A stretch of DNA of 64,000 nt from Candidatus Dormiibacterota bacterium (GTDB taxonomy: Bacteria; Vulcanimicrobiota; Vulcanimicrobiia; Vulcanimicrobiales; Vulcanimicrobiaceae). Location: the NCBI GenBank assembly GCA_035532835.1, contig DATKQG010000038.1, positions 1 to 64,000 on the forward strand, given 5' to 3'. This document shows positions 24,331-32,651 of this stretch, piece by piece (position 1 is the stretch's first letter; every line of letters begins with the position of its first letter). The notes under the pieces were generated by a model, which saw only the letters and a program-made list of their open reading frames with translations, was not told the origin of the DNA and did not search any database. A program made the translations under genes and the position numbers.

Positions 24331-26283
24331 CTACTCTTCGCCGCTTTCCAATTTAGCGCGGTCTTGGAGTTCTTTGACGACCGCCGAATCGGCGAGCGTG
24401 GTGGTGTCGCCGAGCGTTCGGCCTTCGGCGATATCGCGCAGCAGACGGCGCATGATTTTGCCGCTACGCGTCTTGGGGAGCTCTTGTGTGAACGTGATGT
24501 ACTTCGGGCGGGTGAATTTGCCGAGCTTCTCGCCCACGAACTCTCGTAGCTCGTCGGCTAGTTCGGGCGACCCCGGATTCGATCCGCGTAGCGAAACGAA
24601 CGCGTAGATCGCTTGCCCGGTCATCTCGTCGAGTTTTCCGCACACGGCGGCTTCGGCTACTTTGGGATGACCTACCAGAGCGCTTTCGATCTCCGTGGTG
24701 GAGATGCGATGCCCGCTCACGTTCATCACGTCGTCGATGCGGCCCATGAACCAGAAGTTGCCTTCGGCATCGCGATTGCAGCCGTCACCGGCCAGATACA
24801 TTCCCGGGAACTTCGACCAATACGTCTGCACGTAACGCTCGTCGTCGCCCCAGATGCCGCGCAGCATCCCGGGCCACGGACGTTTGAGAACGATATATCC
24901 GCCGCCGCCGAGCGGCACCGATTCGCCCTGATCGTTCACGATATCGGCGCTGATGCCCGGTAATGGTTGTGTCGCGCTTCCCGGCATGGTGGTGGTGATT
25001 CCGGGGAGCGGCGAGATCATGATGCCGCCGGTTTCGGTTTGCCACCACGTATCGACGACCGGCGTGCGGCCTCCGCCGATCGTGTCGCGATACCACATCC
25101 ATGCCGCGGGATTAATGGGTTCGCCGACGGATCCGAGCAAGCGTAGCGACGAAAGGTCGTGCTTCTTCGGGTACGCGTCGCCCCATTTCATGAAGCTGCG
25201 AATCGCCGTGGGAGCGGTGTAGAGAATCGAGACCTTATAACGCTCGATAATCGCCCACAACCGATCCTTATCGGGGAAATCGGGTGTGCCTTCGTAGATG
25301 ACGCTGGTCGCGCCGTTGGCCAACGGTCCGTATACGATGTAGGTATGCCCGGTCACCCAGCCGATATCCGCAGCACACCAGTAGATATCGTTTTCGGGCT
25401 TCAGATCGAAGACGAGGCTATGCGTCGCCACCGCCTGCGTGAGGTAACCGCCGGTCGTGTGTTTGATGCCTTTGGGTTTGGCCGTCGTGCCGCTCGTGTA
25501 GAGCAAGAAGAGCAAGTCCTCGGCATTCATGCGCTCTGGCTCGCACGTGGTCGACAAGCCGTCGACGAGGTCGCTCCACCAATGGTCGCGCCCGTCCTTC
25601 ATCTCGACCGCATCACCGACGCGCTTGGCAACGATGCAGTGCTTGATCGAAGGCGTCTGCGCCATCGCGATATCGCAGTTGGCTTTGAGCGGCACCTTGT
25701 TGCCGCGTCGCCATCCGAAATCGGCGGTGATGAGCGCGACGCACTCGGCGTCGTTCACGCGGTCGATGATGGAATCCGGCGAGAAACCGCCGAAGATCAC
25801 CGAGTGCGCGGCTCCGATGCGCGCGCAAGCCAGAATCGCCACCGGCAGTTCCGGAATCATCGGCATGTAGATGGCGACGCGATCGCCCTTCTTGATGCCG
25901 AGCTTGCGCAGGCCGTTTGCGAAGCGGCAGACGTCGTCGAGCAACTGCTGGTACGTGATCGTCCAGCGATCGCCCGGTTCCCCTTCGTAGTAATAAGCGA
26001 TTTTCGCGCCCTTGCCGGCGCGCACGTGGCGATCCAAACAATTGACGCTCGCGTTGAGTTCGCCGTCGGCGAACCAGCGCGCGAACGGCTCGTTCCACTC
26101 AAGAACCTGGTTGAACGGCTTCATCCATTCGAGTTTGCGCGCCCACGAAGCCCAGTAGGCGAGGTAATCGCGCTCGGCTTCCTCGTAGATGCCGGGCTTG
26201 GCATTGGCCTGCGCCGCGAACTCGGGCGACGGTGGGAACCGCCGCCCCTCATGAGCGAGCGCTTCGATCGCTTGCGTATTCAT
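24331..26283 (-). CDS. acs: Acetyl-CoA synthetase
   Basis: This 650-residue ANL-family enzyme activates acetate via acetyl-AMP to acetyl-CoA. Motifs are LLYTSGTTAKPKGIKHTTGGY (P-loop), WCAADIGWVTGHTYIVYGPL, DTWWQTETGG (acetyl pocket Trp), GDGCNRDAEGNFWFMGRIDD, and PKTRSGKIMRRLLR, whose Lys is the acetylation-regulated catalytic residue. Length and motif order are those of Acs. It converges on the nuclease operon and is divergent from hrcA. Confidence 0.96.
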   Translation of the reverse strand: MNTQAIEALAHEGRRFPPSPEFAAQANAKPGIYEEAERDYLAYWASWARKLEWMKPFNQVLEWNEPFARWFADGELNASVNCLDRHVRAGKGAKIAYYYEGEPGDRWTITYQQLLDDVCRFANGLRKLGIKKGDRVAIYMPMIPELPVAILACARIGAAHSVIFGGFSPDSIIDRVNDAECVALITADFGWRRGNKVPLKANCDIAMAQTPSIKHCIVAKRVGDAVEMKDGRDHWWSDLVDGLSTTCEPERMNAEDLLFLLYTSGTTAKPKGIKHTTGGYLTQAVATHSLVFDLKPENDIYWCAADIGWVTGHTYIVYGPLANGATSVIYEGTPDFPDKDRLWAIIERYKVSILYTAPTAIRSFMKWGDAYPKKHDLSSLRLLGSVGEPINPAAWMWYRDTIGGGRTPVVDTWWQTETGGIMISPLPGITTTMPGSATQPLPGISADIVNDQGESVPLGGGGYIVLKRPWPGMLRGIWGDDERYVQTYWSKFPGMYLAGDGCNRDAEGNFWFMGRIDDVMNVSGHRISTTEIESALVGHPKVAEAAVCGKLDEMTGQAIYAFVSLRGSNPGSPELADELREFVGEKLGKFTRPKYITFTQELPKTRSGKIMRRLLRDIAEGRTLGDTTTLADSAVVKELQDRAKLESGEE

Positions 26284-26372
26284 GCCGATTTGTTACCGTC
26301 GACCCTGCGCCAAGCCTGCCGGAAAAGTCGTCCCCGGGCGGGCGGAACTCGGAGGGAGAAGTACGAAAGCAT

Positions 26373-26399
26373 TTGGCAGTCTTTGGCATGGAGTGCTAG
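26373..26399 (+). promoter_or_regulatory. CIRCE-like operator for HrcA
   Basis: TTGGCAGTC, 9 nt, GAGTGCTAG matches the consensus TTAGCACTC-N9-GAGTGCTAA at 15 of 18 positions. It lies 11 nt before hrcA and overlaps the TAGGAT -10 box (26397-26402), so HrcA should repress its own unit. Confidence 0.75.
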
Positions 26400-26410
26400 G
26401 ATAAGGGGCT

Positions 26411-27457
26411 ATGAAGGGCGAGGGCGGTTTAGACAAGCGCAAGGCCTACATCTTGGCCACGGTGGTGTACGAGTACATCGCCACGGCCGAGCCGGTGGGC
26501 TCGAACACACTGACCCAGAAATATAACCTGGGCGTCAGTTCCGCGACCGTTCGAAACGAGCTTGCCGAGCTGGAAGCCGGGGGCTACCTGGTCCAGCCGC
26601 ATACCTCCGCCGGGCGCGTGCCGTCCGATGCCGGCTACCGCACCTACGTTGACGACTTGATGCAGCCGGAGGAGCTGGCGGGCGACGACCGCCGGCGCAT
26701 CCGCGACGAATTGCGCGACGCCAGCCGCGAGCTCGACGAGATCATCGACCACACCACGCGGTTGGTCGGCCGGCTCTCCAAGAACCTGGCGTTCGTTACG
26801 AAGCCGCAACCCGATTCGCAGGTGTTCCGCCATCTCCAATTGATTTGGCTCTCGCCGCGCTCCGGGGTAGCGATCGTCGTGACGTCCCTCGGCGTTGCGA
26901 CGCAGAGCCTGTTCGAATTGGCAACCGAAATCCACGCCGACGACTTGACGCGGTTCTCGAACGCGTTAAACGCGCGGCTCTCCAATCGTCCGCTGCGCGA
27001 CATCGGCGAGGATCATGTGGCCGCCGCCGCGAGCGAACTCGGCATCGACGAAGAATTGCGCGGCGCCGTCACCCAAGCATTGCGCGCGGCGCGCTCGAAC
27101 GAGAGTGCGACGATCACCTCGGCCGGGGCGCAGAATCTGCTCGATCAGCCCGAGTTCCAAGATTTGCGGAAGCTCCGCTCGATTTTACGCATTGTCGAAG
27201 AGCAGAAGACGCTCTACGATTTGGTCGCAGAGGCGATCAGCTCCGAAAAACCCAGCGTCATCATCGGCCAGGAGCTGGGGCTCGACGAACTCACCGATCT
27301 CTCGGTCGTCACCGTTCCCTATCGCTTTGGAGAGCATGCCGTTGGGATGCTCTCGATTTTGGGCCCGAGGCGCATGCCGTACGGCAGACTGCTGGCCCTA
27401 GCTTCAGGTACCGCCGAAACACTCTCCGAGCGTCTCTCCGACGTCGAACTCAAATAA
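26411..27457 (+). CDS. hrcA: Heat-inducible transcription repressor HrcA
   Basis: HrcA binds CIRCE and represses chaperone genes until stress. The 348-residue protein has a winged helix (AEPVGSNTLTQKYNLGVSSATVRNELAELE, followed by YLVQPHTSAGRVPSDAGYRTYVD), the most conserved part of the family. It also shows the central dimerisation/GAF-like region, and VVTVPYRFGEHAVGMLSILGPRRMPYGRL near the end. A CIRCE-like site precedes it. dnaJ follows after 23 nt; grpE and dnaK are not in the window. Confidence 0.95.
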   Translation: MKGEGGLDKRKAYILATVVYEYIATAEPVGSNTLTQKYNLGVSSATVRNELAELEAGGYLVQPHTSAGRVPSDAGYRTYVDDLMQPEELAGDDRRRIRDELRDASRELDEIIDHTTRLVGRLSKNLAFVTKPQPDSQVFRHLQLIWLSPRSGVAIVVTSLGVATQSLFELATEIHADDLTRFSNALNARLSNRPLRDIGEDHVAAAASELGIDEELRGAVTQALRAARSNESATITSAGAQNLLDQPEFQDLRKLRSILRIVEEQKTLYDLVAEAISSEKPSVIIGQELGLDELTDLSVVTVPYRFGEHAVGMLSILGPRRMPYGRLLALASGTAETLSERLSDVELK

Positions 27458-27468
27458 GTAAAGGTTGA

Positions 27469-27474
27469 TACGCT
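27469..27474 (+). promoter_or_regulatory. Putative -10 box close to dnaJ start
   Basis: TACGCT lies 6 nt before the dnaJ ATG, with no clear ribosome site. It may give dnaJ a separate leaderless transcript besides read-through from hrcA. Confidence 0.4.
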
Positions 27475-27480
27475 CCAAAC

Positions 27481-28605
27481 ATGCCGACCAAAGACTATTA
27501 CGAACTGCTTGGTATCGCACGCGCCGCGTCCGCCGAGGAAATCAAGCGTGCCTACCGCTCGCTCGCGCGCACGCATCATCCGGACGTCGCGGAAGATAAA
27601 ACGACCGCGGAGCACCATTTCAAAGAAATCAACGAAGCCTACGAAGTGCTCTCGGATCCGCAGAAACGCGCGCAGTACGATCGCTTCGGCACGGTGAACG
27701 GCGCCGGCAACGGCGCGGATTTCGGATTCGGGGGCTTCGCGCAATCGGGCTTCGGCGATATCTTCGATATGTTTTTCGGCGACGCGCGCGCCCAGGGCCA
27801 ACCCCGCAGAAACGGTCCGCAGCGCGGCTCGGACTTGCGCTACGATTTAGAAATCACGCTCGAAGATGCATTCTCCGGCACCACCAAGGAAATTCAGTTC
27901 TCCCACTTGGCGCAATGCGACACCTGTAAAGGAGCGGGCGCGGCTCCGGGCACGCTGATCACGGCGTGCGAGCGATGCGGCGGCTCGGGGATCATGCGCA
28001 CCGTGCGCCAAACGCCGCTCGGACAGTTCGTGACGCAAACGACCTGCACGTTCTGCGATGGCGAGGGCCACGTCGTCGCGCAACCGTGCGAAACGTGCAA
28101 CGGTCGCGGACGGCGCGAAGTGGAGCGACGCTTGAGCGTCAAGGTTCCGGCCGGTGTCGACGACGGGTCGCGCATTCGCATCGCGGGCAGCGGCGAAGCG
28201 GGTATTCGCGGCGGCGCGGCGGGCGATCTGTACGTGTACCTCAACGTTGCGCCGCATCCGCTGCTTCGGCGCGATGGGCTCGATACGTACGTCGATATTC
28301 CGCTGAGTTTTCCGCAAGCGACGCTGGGCGCCACCATCGGCGTTCCATCGCTCGAAGGCGAGCTGCCGCTCACGATTCCGGCCGGCACGCAAACCGGCTC
28401 GACGTTGCGCTTGCGCGGCCACGGCATGCCCAGCGTGCGCGGTAGCCAGCGCGGCGACCATCACGTAACGATCCACGTCGCGGTGCCTACCAAGATGAAT
28501 AAGCGTCAGCGAGAGCTGCTGGAAGAGTACGCGCGCGCCGGCGGCGATGCGATCGACGAAAAGAGCTTCTTCGACCGCGTCAAAGACGCGTTCCGCCCGG
28601 AGTAA
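27481..28605 (+). CDS. dnaJ: Chaperone protein DnaJ
   Basis: This Hsp40 co-chaperone stimulates DnaK ATPase and delivers unfolded proteins. The J domain holds ARTHHPDVAE (HPD motif), followed by a Gly/Phe-rich stretch (GFGGFAQSGFGD), four zinc repeats (CDTCKGAG, CERCGGSG, CTFCDGEG, CETCNGRG), and the C-terminal substrate-binding domains (LSVKVPAGVDDGSRIRI). Its 374 residues are standard. It sits between hrcA and rsmE with 3-nt spacing to the latter. Confidence 0.97.
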   Translation: MPTKDYYELLGIARAASAEEIKRAYRSLARTHHPDVAEDKTTAEHHFKEINEAYEVLSDPQKRAQYDRFGTVNGAGNGADFGFGGFAQSGFGDIFDMFFGDARAQGQPRRNGPQRGSDLRYDLEITLEDAFSGTTKEIQFSHLAQCDTCKGAGAAPGTLITACERCGGSGIMRTVRQTPLGQFVTQTTCTFCDGEGHVVAQPCETCNGRGRREVERRLSVKVPAGVDDGSRIRIAGSGEAGIRGGAAGDLYVYLNVAPHPLLRRDGLDTYVDIPLSFPQATLGATIGVPSLEGELPLTIPAGTQTGSTLRLRGHGMPSVRGSQRGDHHVTIHVAVPTKMNKRQRELLEEYARAGGDAIDEKSFFDRVKDAFRPE

Positions 28606-28608
28606 GGA

Positions 28609-29346
28609 ATGCCCGCGCGGCGCTTTTTCATCGAGGGCGTGCGCGCAACCGGCGAGACCGTCGAGATCGAAGGCAGCGACGCGCACAAAATCGTGCACGT
28701 GTTACGGCTGCGCGACGGCGATACGATCGAAGCCGTAGATTCGGCGGCGTGCGTGTTCGAGGCAATCCTGCGGATCGAAGGCGCGCGCGTACGAGCTGCG
28801 TTGGAGAAAACGCTCCATGCTCCGTCGAACGAGCCCGCGCGCATCCGCATCGATCTCGCGCAAGGATTGCCCAAAGGGCAAAAAATGGATTTCATCGTCG
28901 AGAAGGCGACCGAACTCGGCGTTGCGTCGATCCTTCCGTTCACCTCCGAGCGCGCCATCGCGCGCGAGACGGGTGCAGCGAAGATCGAACGATGGCGGCG
29001 GCTGGCGGTCGCAGCCGCGCAGCAATCCGGGCGCCGCGACGTTCCAATCATCGCGGCGACGCAATCGTTCGAGGAACTGCTCTCGTCGTTTGAACGGTAC
29101 GACCGCGTCTTGTTTGCGTGGGAGTTGGCGCCGCCCGATGCGCTGCGCACAACGCTGCCGCTATTACTCGAGGGAACGGCGCGGATCCTCATCGTCATCG
29201 GGCCTGAAGGCGGGTTTTCGCACGGCGAAGCCGATGCTGCGAAGAACGCCGGGGCAACGTTGCTACATTTGGGAGGGCGCGTGCTGCGAACGGAGACCGC
29301 GGGCTTGATGCTGCTGTCGGTGATCGGCTACCTCGGTACCGTGTAA
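28609..29346 (+). CDS. rsmE: 16S rRNA (uracil1498-N3)-methyltransferase
   Basis: This SPOUT-class methyltransferase modifies U1498 of 16S rRNA. The 245-residue sequence has the N-terminal PUA-like part (HKIVHVLRLRDGD), DLAQGLPKGQKMDFIVEKATELGV, ERWRRLAVAAAQQSGR, and the knot motifs IVIGPEGGFSHGEAD and LRTETAGLMLLSVI. Clustering after dnaJ is common in bacteria. Confidence 0.95.
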   Translation: MPARRFFIEGVRATGETVEIEGSDAHKIVHVLRLRDGDTIEAVDSAACVFEAILRIEGARVRAALEKTLHAPSNEPARIRIDLAQGLPKGQKMDFIVEKATELGVASILPFTSERAIARETGAAKIERWRRLAVAAAQQSGRRDVPIIAATQSFEELLSSFERYDRVLFAWELAPPDALRTTLPLLLEGTARILIVIGPEGGFSHGEADAAKNAGATLLHLGGRVLRTETAGLMLLSVIGYLGTV

Positions 29347-29385
29347 AATCAGGCCCCCTGACCGGAGTTGGCGTGCCCCGCGTCG

Positions 29386-29391
29386 TATAAT
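29386..29391 (+). promoter_or_regulatory. TATAAT -10 box upstream of GT2 gene
   Basis: A perfect TATAAT lies 6 nt before an in-frame TTG (29398) and 12 nt before ATG 29404, so the transcript may begin at or next to the start codon. Confidence 0.5.
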
Positions 29392-29403
29392 ATGCGTTTG
29401 ACT

Positions 29404-30120
29404 ATGCCTGGACTTCCCTTTTCAATCGTCATCCCCACGTACAACGAAGCCGGCGGCATCGAAAAGTTGCTGCGCGAGCTCGGTGCGCTGTTCCTCGCCA
29501 ACGGCCTGGACGGAGAGATTATCGTCGTCGACGATAACTCGCCGGACGGTACCGGCGCGATCGTCGATGCGCTTTCCAAGGAGCTGCCCGTGCGGTGCCT
29601 CCACCGTCCCGGCAAGCTCGGGCTTTCGAGCGGCGTGATCGATGGATGGAAGACCGCCCGCCCCGAGTCGCGCGCTCTGGGGGCGATGGACGCCGATTTC
29701 AGCCACGATATCGCCATCCTCCCGGCAATGGTTGCGGCCCTGGCCTCCGGCGAATACGGCTTGGCCATCGGCAGCCGCTACGTCAAAGGCGGCGGCATTA
29801 CGAATTGGCCCGCGCGGCGGATTATCACCTCAAAGGTCGCGTGTTGGCTGGCTCGTCCCCTCACGAACGTCAAAGACATCACGAGCGGATATTTCTTGGT
29901 GCGTCGCGAGGCGCTCGACGGCGTGGAACTCGACCCGATCGGTTTCAAGATCGGGCTCGAAGTTATCGCCAAAGCGCATTATGGCCGCGCCATCGAAATT
30001 CCGTACGTGTTTACCGACCGGATCGTCGGCGAATCGAAGCTCAATCAGCGAGAGATCGTCAACTATCTCACGCAATTACGCAAGCTCTACACGGCGCGCC
30101 TTTTCCCGGGCAAATCGTAG
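29404..30120 (+). CDS. GT2-family glycosyltransferase (polyprenol-phosphate mannosyltransferase-like)
   Basis: This roughly 238-residue GT-A enzyme resembles dolichol-phosphate mannosyltransferase (DPM1). It has FSIVIPTYNEAGGIEKLL, IIVVDDNSPDGTG (nucleotide-binding Asp pair), GAMDADFSHDI (DxD region) and ITSGYFLVRREAL. No C-terminal membrane helices are seen, as in soluble DPM1-type enzymes. It may load a polyprenyl phosphate with a sugar used for cell-surface glycans. Start is ATG 29404, with TTG 29398 as alternative. Confidence 0.85.
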   Translation: MPGLPFSIVIPTYNEAGGIEKLLRELGALFLANGLDGEIIVVDDNSPDGTGAIVDALSKELPVRCLHRPGKLGLSSGVIDGWKTARPESRALGAMDADFSHDIAILPAMVAALASGEYGLAIGSRYVKGGGITNWPARRIITSKVACWLARPLTNVKDITSGYFLVRREALDGVELDPIGFKIGLEVIAKAHYGRAIEIPYVFTDRIVGESKLNQREIVNYLTQLRKLYTARLFPGKS

Positions 30121-30137
30121 GAATGGAAGAGTAGATC

Positions 30138-30977
30138 GTGGCGATCCCGGAATGGCTGCGGATTCGCCGTAGCCGAAGTGACGATGGGCGCGATGCCGCA
30201 TTGTGGAGTAAGTGTTCGAAGTGCGGCGAGGTACTCTACCGTCGCGATCTTGCGGCGAACCTCTTCGTCTGCACGAAGTGCGGCCATCATTTTCGCATGA
30301 CGGCGTTCGATCGCATCAGCACGTTGATCGACGGCGACTTCAACGAGGTCGGCAGCGAGATTCTGCCGGGCGACCCATTAGGCTGGGTCGATCGCAAAAC
30401 ATATCCCGTGAAATTATCGGGCGATCGCGAAAAGAGCGGGCTCACCGAGGGCGTCGTGTGCGGTTTCGGGCAAATCGGGGGCCACGACGTCGCGCTAGGC
30501 GTCATGGATTTCCACTTTCGCGGCGGCACGATGGGGACGGTAGTCGGCGAACGGATCGCGCTCTTGCTGGAAGAGGCGCTTAAGCGCAAGGTGCCGTGCA
30601 TCATCTTTACCGCATCCGGCGGCGCGCGCATGGAAGAGGGCATGTTTGCCCTGATGCAGATGGCGAAAACGACGGCGGCGGTCGCTCGCTTCGTTGAAGA
30701 CGGCAACTTTTTCGTGACCGTGCTCACCGACCCGACCACGGGTGGCGTCTCCGCGTCGTTTGCTTTCGAATCCGACGTGATTATCGCCGAACCGAAAGCG
30801 ATGATCGGCTTTGCCGGACGCCGCGTGATCGAACAGACGATCCGTCAAAAGCTACCCGACCAATTTCAAACCGCGGAGTTTTTGCTGGAAAAGGGCCACA
30901 TCGATATGGTCGTCGATCGCCACGAGCTCAAAAATACGCTGGTACGTTTGCTCGAGTACGTCGCGGTGCCGGCATGA
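30138..30977 (+). CDS. accD: Acetyl-CoA carboxylase carboxyltransferase subunit beta
   Basis: AccD and AccA form the carboxyltransferase that makes malonyl-CoA for fatty-acid synthesis. The N-terminal zinc ribbon has CSKCGEVLYRRDL and VCTKCGHHFRM (C-x2-C-x14-18-C-x2-C). The crotonase core has VCGFGQIGGHDVALGVMDF, GGARMEEGMFALMQMAKT and GFAGRRVIEQTI. Start is GTG 30138. The stop overlaps accA by 4 nt, fitting equimolar production. Confidence 0.96.
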   Translation: MAIPEWLRIRRSRSDDGRDAALWSKCSKCGEVLYRRDLAANLFVCTKCGHHFRMTAFDRISTLIDGDFNEVGSEILPGDPLGWVDRKTYPVKLSGDREKSGLTEGVVCGFGQIGGHDVALGVMDFHFRGGTMGTVVGERIALLLEEALKRKVPCIIFTASGGARMEEGMFALMQMAKTTAAVARFVEDGNFFVTVLTDPTTGGVSASFAFESDVIIAEPKAMIGFAGRRVIEQTIRQKLPDQFQTAEFLLEKGHIDMVVDRHELKNTLVRLLEYVAVPA

Positions 30978-31954
30978 ACGTCATCGTCGACCGCGAGAAG
31001 GGCCTTCTCGAACTCGAAAAACGTATCGCCGAGCTGCGCGCCGCGAACGCGAGCCAACCGCTGGATATGTCTCCCGAGATCGCCGCGCTGGAACAGAAGT
31101 ACGAAGAGATCCTGCGCGAAGTTTTCGGCCGGCTCAGTCCCTGGGAAAAAGTGAACATGGCGCGGCATCCGAGCCGCCCCACCTCGCTCGATTATCTCTC
31201 GCAACTCGACCGCTTCGACGAATTGCACGGCGATCGCCACATGCGCGACGATCCGGCGATCGTTGCCGGCTTTGCGATGCTGCGCGGCCGCCCGGTGATG
31301 GCGATCGGCCAGCAACGGGGCCGCGATACGAAAGAAAACCTGCGCCGCAACTTCGGCATGGTAACCCCGGAGGGCTACCGCAAAGTTCAGCGTCTGGCTC
31401 ATACCGCGTCGCGCCTGCGGGTGCCGATCGTCACTTTCATCGATACGAAGGGCGCGGACCCCGGGATTGCATCGGAAGAACACTCCCAGTCCGAAGCGAT
31501 CGCGCGCTGCCTATATGAATTCACCGAAGCACGCGTGCCGATCGTCGCCGCCATCATCGGCGAGGGCGGCTCGGGCGGCGCGCTTGCGCTGGGCATCGCC
31601 GACGACGTCATCATGCTGGAGCACAGCGTGTACTCGGTAGCTTCGCCGGAAGGGTGCGCGGCGATCCTGTGGGGCGATGCGACAAAAGCGGAAGAGGCGG
31701 CCTCGCGGTTGAAACTCACCGCCCAAGATCTGCAGCAGTTCGGCATCATCGACGAAATCGTGCCGGAGCCGCTGGGAGGGGCACATCGCGATCCAGCCGG
31801 CGTGGTCGCGCGCGTGCTCGGAACGATGTACGCCGCGGTGCAGCGGCTCTCGGCATTAGCGCCGGAGACGTTGCGGGAGCAACGCTATCGGAAATATCGG
31901 CGGGTAGGCGCATGGCAGGTAGGGCGCCAGGAGACCATCGGAAAGAGCCCGTGA
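30974..31954 (+). CDS. accA: Acetyl-CoA carboxylase carboxyltransferase subunit alpha
   Basis: Partner of AccD in the carboxyltransferase. The 326-residue protein has the coiled N-terminus, ARHPSRPTSLDYLSQL, DEIHGDR-like FDELHGDRHMRDDPAIVAG, FIDTKGADPGIASEEHSQSEAIA, GEGGSGGALALGIADDV and YSVASPEGCAAILWGDA. It overlaps accD upstream and the FtsB-like gene downstream (GTGA). Confidence 0.96.
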   Translation: MNVIVDREKGLLELEKRIAELRAANASQPLDMSPEIAALEQKYEEILREVFGRLSPWEKVNMARHPSRPTSLDYLSQLDRFDELHGDRHMRDDPAIVAGFAMLRGRPVMAIGQQRGRDTKENLRRNFGMVTPEGYRKVQRLAHTASRLRVPIVTFIDTKGADPGIASEEHSQSEAIARCLYEFTEARVPIVAAIIGEGGSGGALALGIADDVIMLEHSVYSVASPEGCAAILWGDATKAEEAASRLKLTAQDLQQFGIIDEIVPEPLGGAHRDPAGVVARVLGTMYAAVQRLSALAPETLREQRYRKYRRVGAWQVGRQETIGKSP

Positions 31955-32283
31955 AGCAGCGTACGCGTGCTCCGCTGATGCTTCGTCTTGCGGGGCGCAT
32001 TACCGTAATGCTCGTGGCGATGCTGCTATTCTCGCTGGCGGGCATTCAGTTTGCTCGACTGATCGATCAGAACATTGCGATGGCGCACGAACTCAGCGCG
32101 ACCCAGGCCGATATCGGAGCCCTCAAACTTCGGCGCGAGCGGCAACTACGCGAACTTCGCCGGTTGCGGGATCCCGAAGGCGCCATCCCGGACATTCACG
32201 AGCGGCTGCGGCTGGTTGGGCCTAAGGAAGAGATGATCTTCGTGAGCCCGGCACCCTCGGCCGAACCGTCGACGGCTCCGTGA
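31951..32283 (+). CDS. FtsB/DivIC-like septum formation initiator protein
   Basis: This 110-residue bitopic protein has an N-terminal transmembrane helix (ITVMLVAMLLFSLAGIQFA), a coiled coil (ELSATQADIGALKLRRERQLREL), and the DP/IHERLRLVGPKEEMIFV segment typical of DivIC/FtsB. It may belong to the divisome. GTG 31951 is coupled to accA by 4-nt overlap, and the next gene overlaps its stop the same way. The family call rests on topology and the short C-terminal motif. Confidence 0.6.
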   Translation: MKQRTRAPLMLRLAGRITVMLVAMLLFSLAGIQFARLIDQNIAMAHELSATQADIGALKLRRERQLRELRRLRDPEGAIPDIHERLRLVGPKEEMIFVSPAPSAEPSTAP

Positions 32284-32636
32284 CCGACAGCACCTACGGA
32301 ATCGTGATCAATCTCAACGCGTTCGGAGCGACCGTTCGGCTGGAGAGCGGCGAACTTGCGAGCGTTCCGGTCGGCGATGTCGAGTCGCATTTGGCCGTCT
32401 ACGAACGGGCCTTGAATTCGCGCAAGCGCCTGGCGTTCACCGTGCACGCCGGCGCGCGCCGCCCGATGGTGACGCTCGTGCCGCAGCTCAACGACGAACA
32501 GCTCGAAGCGCAGATCGCCGCCTACCTCCAAAGCACGCAGGAGTGGGACGTGGTGGACGGGCGCACGTCGGTGGAGCGGCACTTTCTACAAAAGAAGCGC
32601 CGCGCAACGCTCTTCGACGCGCAGCAAGACTCGTAA
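32280..32636 (+). CDS. Small S1-like RNA-binding domain protein
   Basis: The 118 residues begin STYGIVINLNAFGATVRLESGELASVPVGDVE, the first strands of an OB-fold of S1 type. A second strand set (RLAFTVHAGARRPMVTLVPQL) and a charged tail follow. It probably binds RNA or regulates translation; no closer function can be given. GTG 32280 overlaps the preceding stop, so it belongs to the acc operon. Confidence 0.55.
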   Translation: MTDSTYGIVINLNAFGATVRLESGELASVPVGDVESHLAVYERALNSRKRLAFTVHAGARRPMVTLVPQLNDEQLEAQIAAYLQSTQEWDVVDGRTSVERHFLQKKRRATLFDAQQDS

Positions 32637-32651
32637 GACCCCCCTTAGACC

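Noticed and set aside
31654-31950. Extended frame upstream of the FtsB-like gene
   Set aside because: It lies wholly within accA and is a shadow frame; GTG 31951 overlaps the accA stop.
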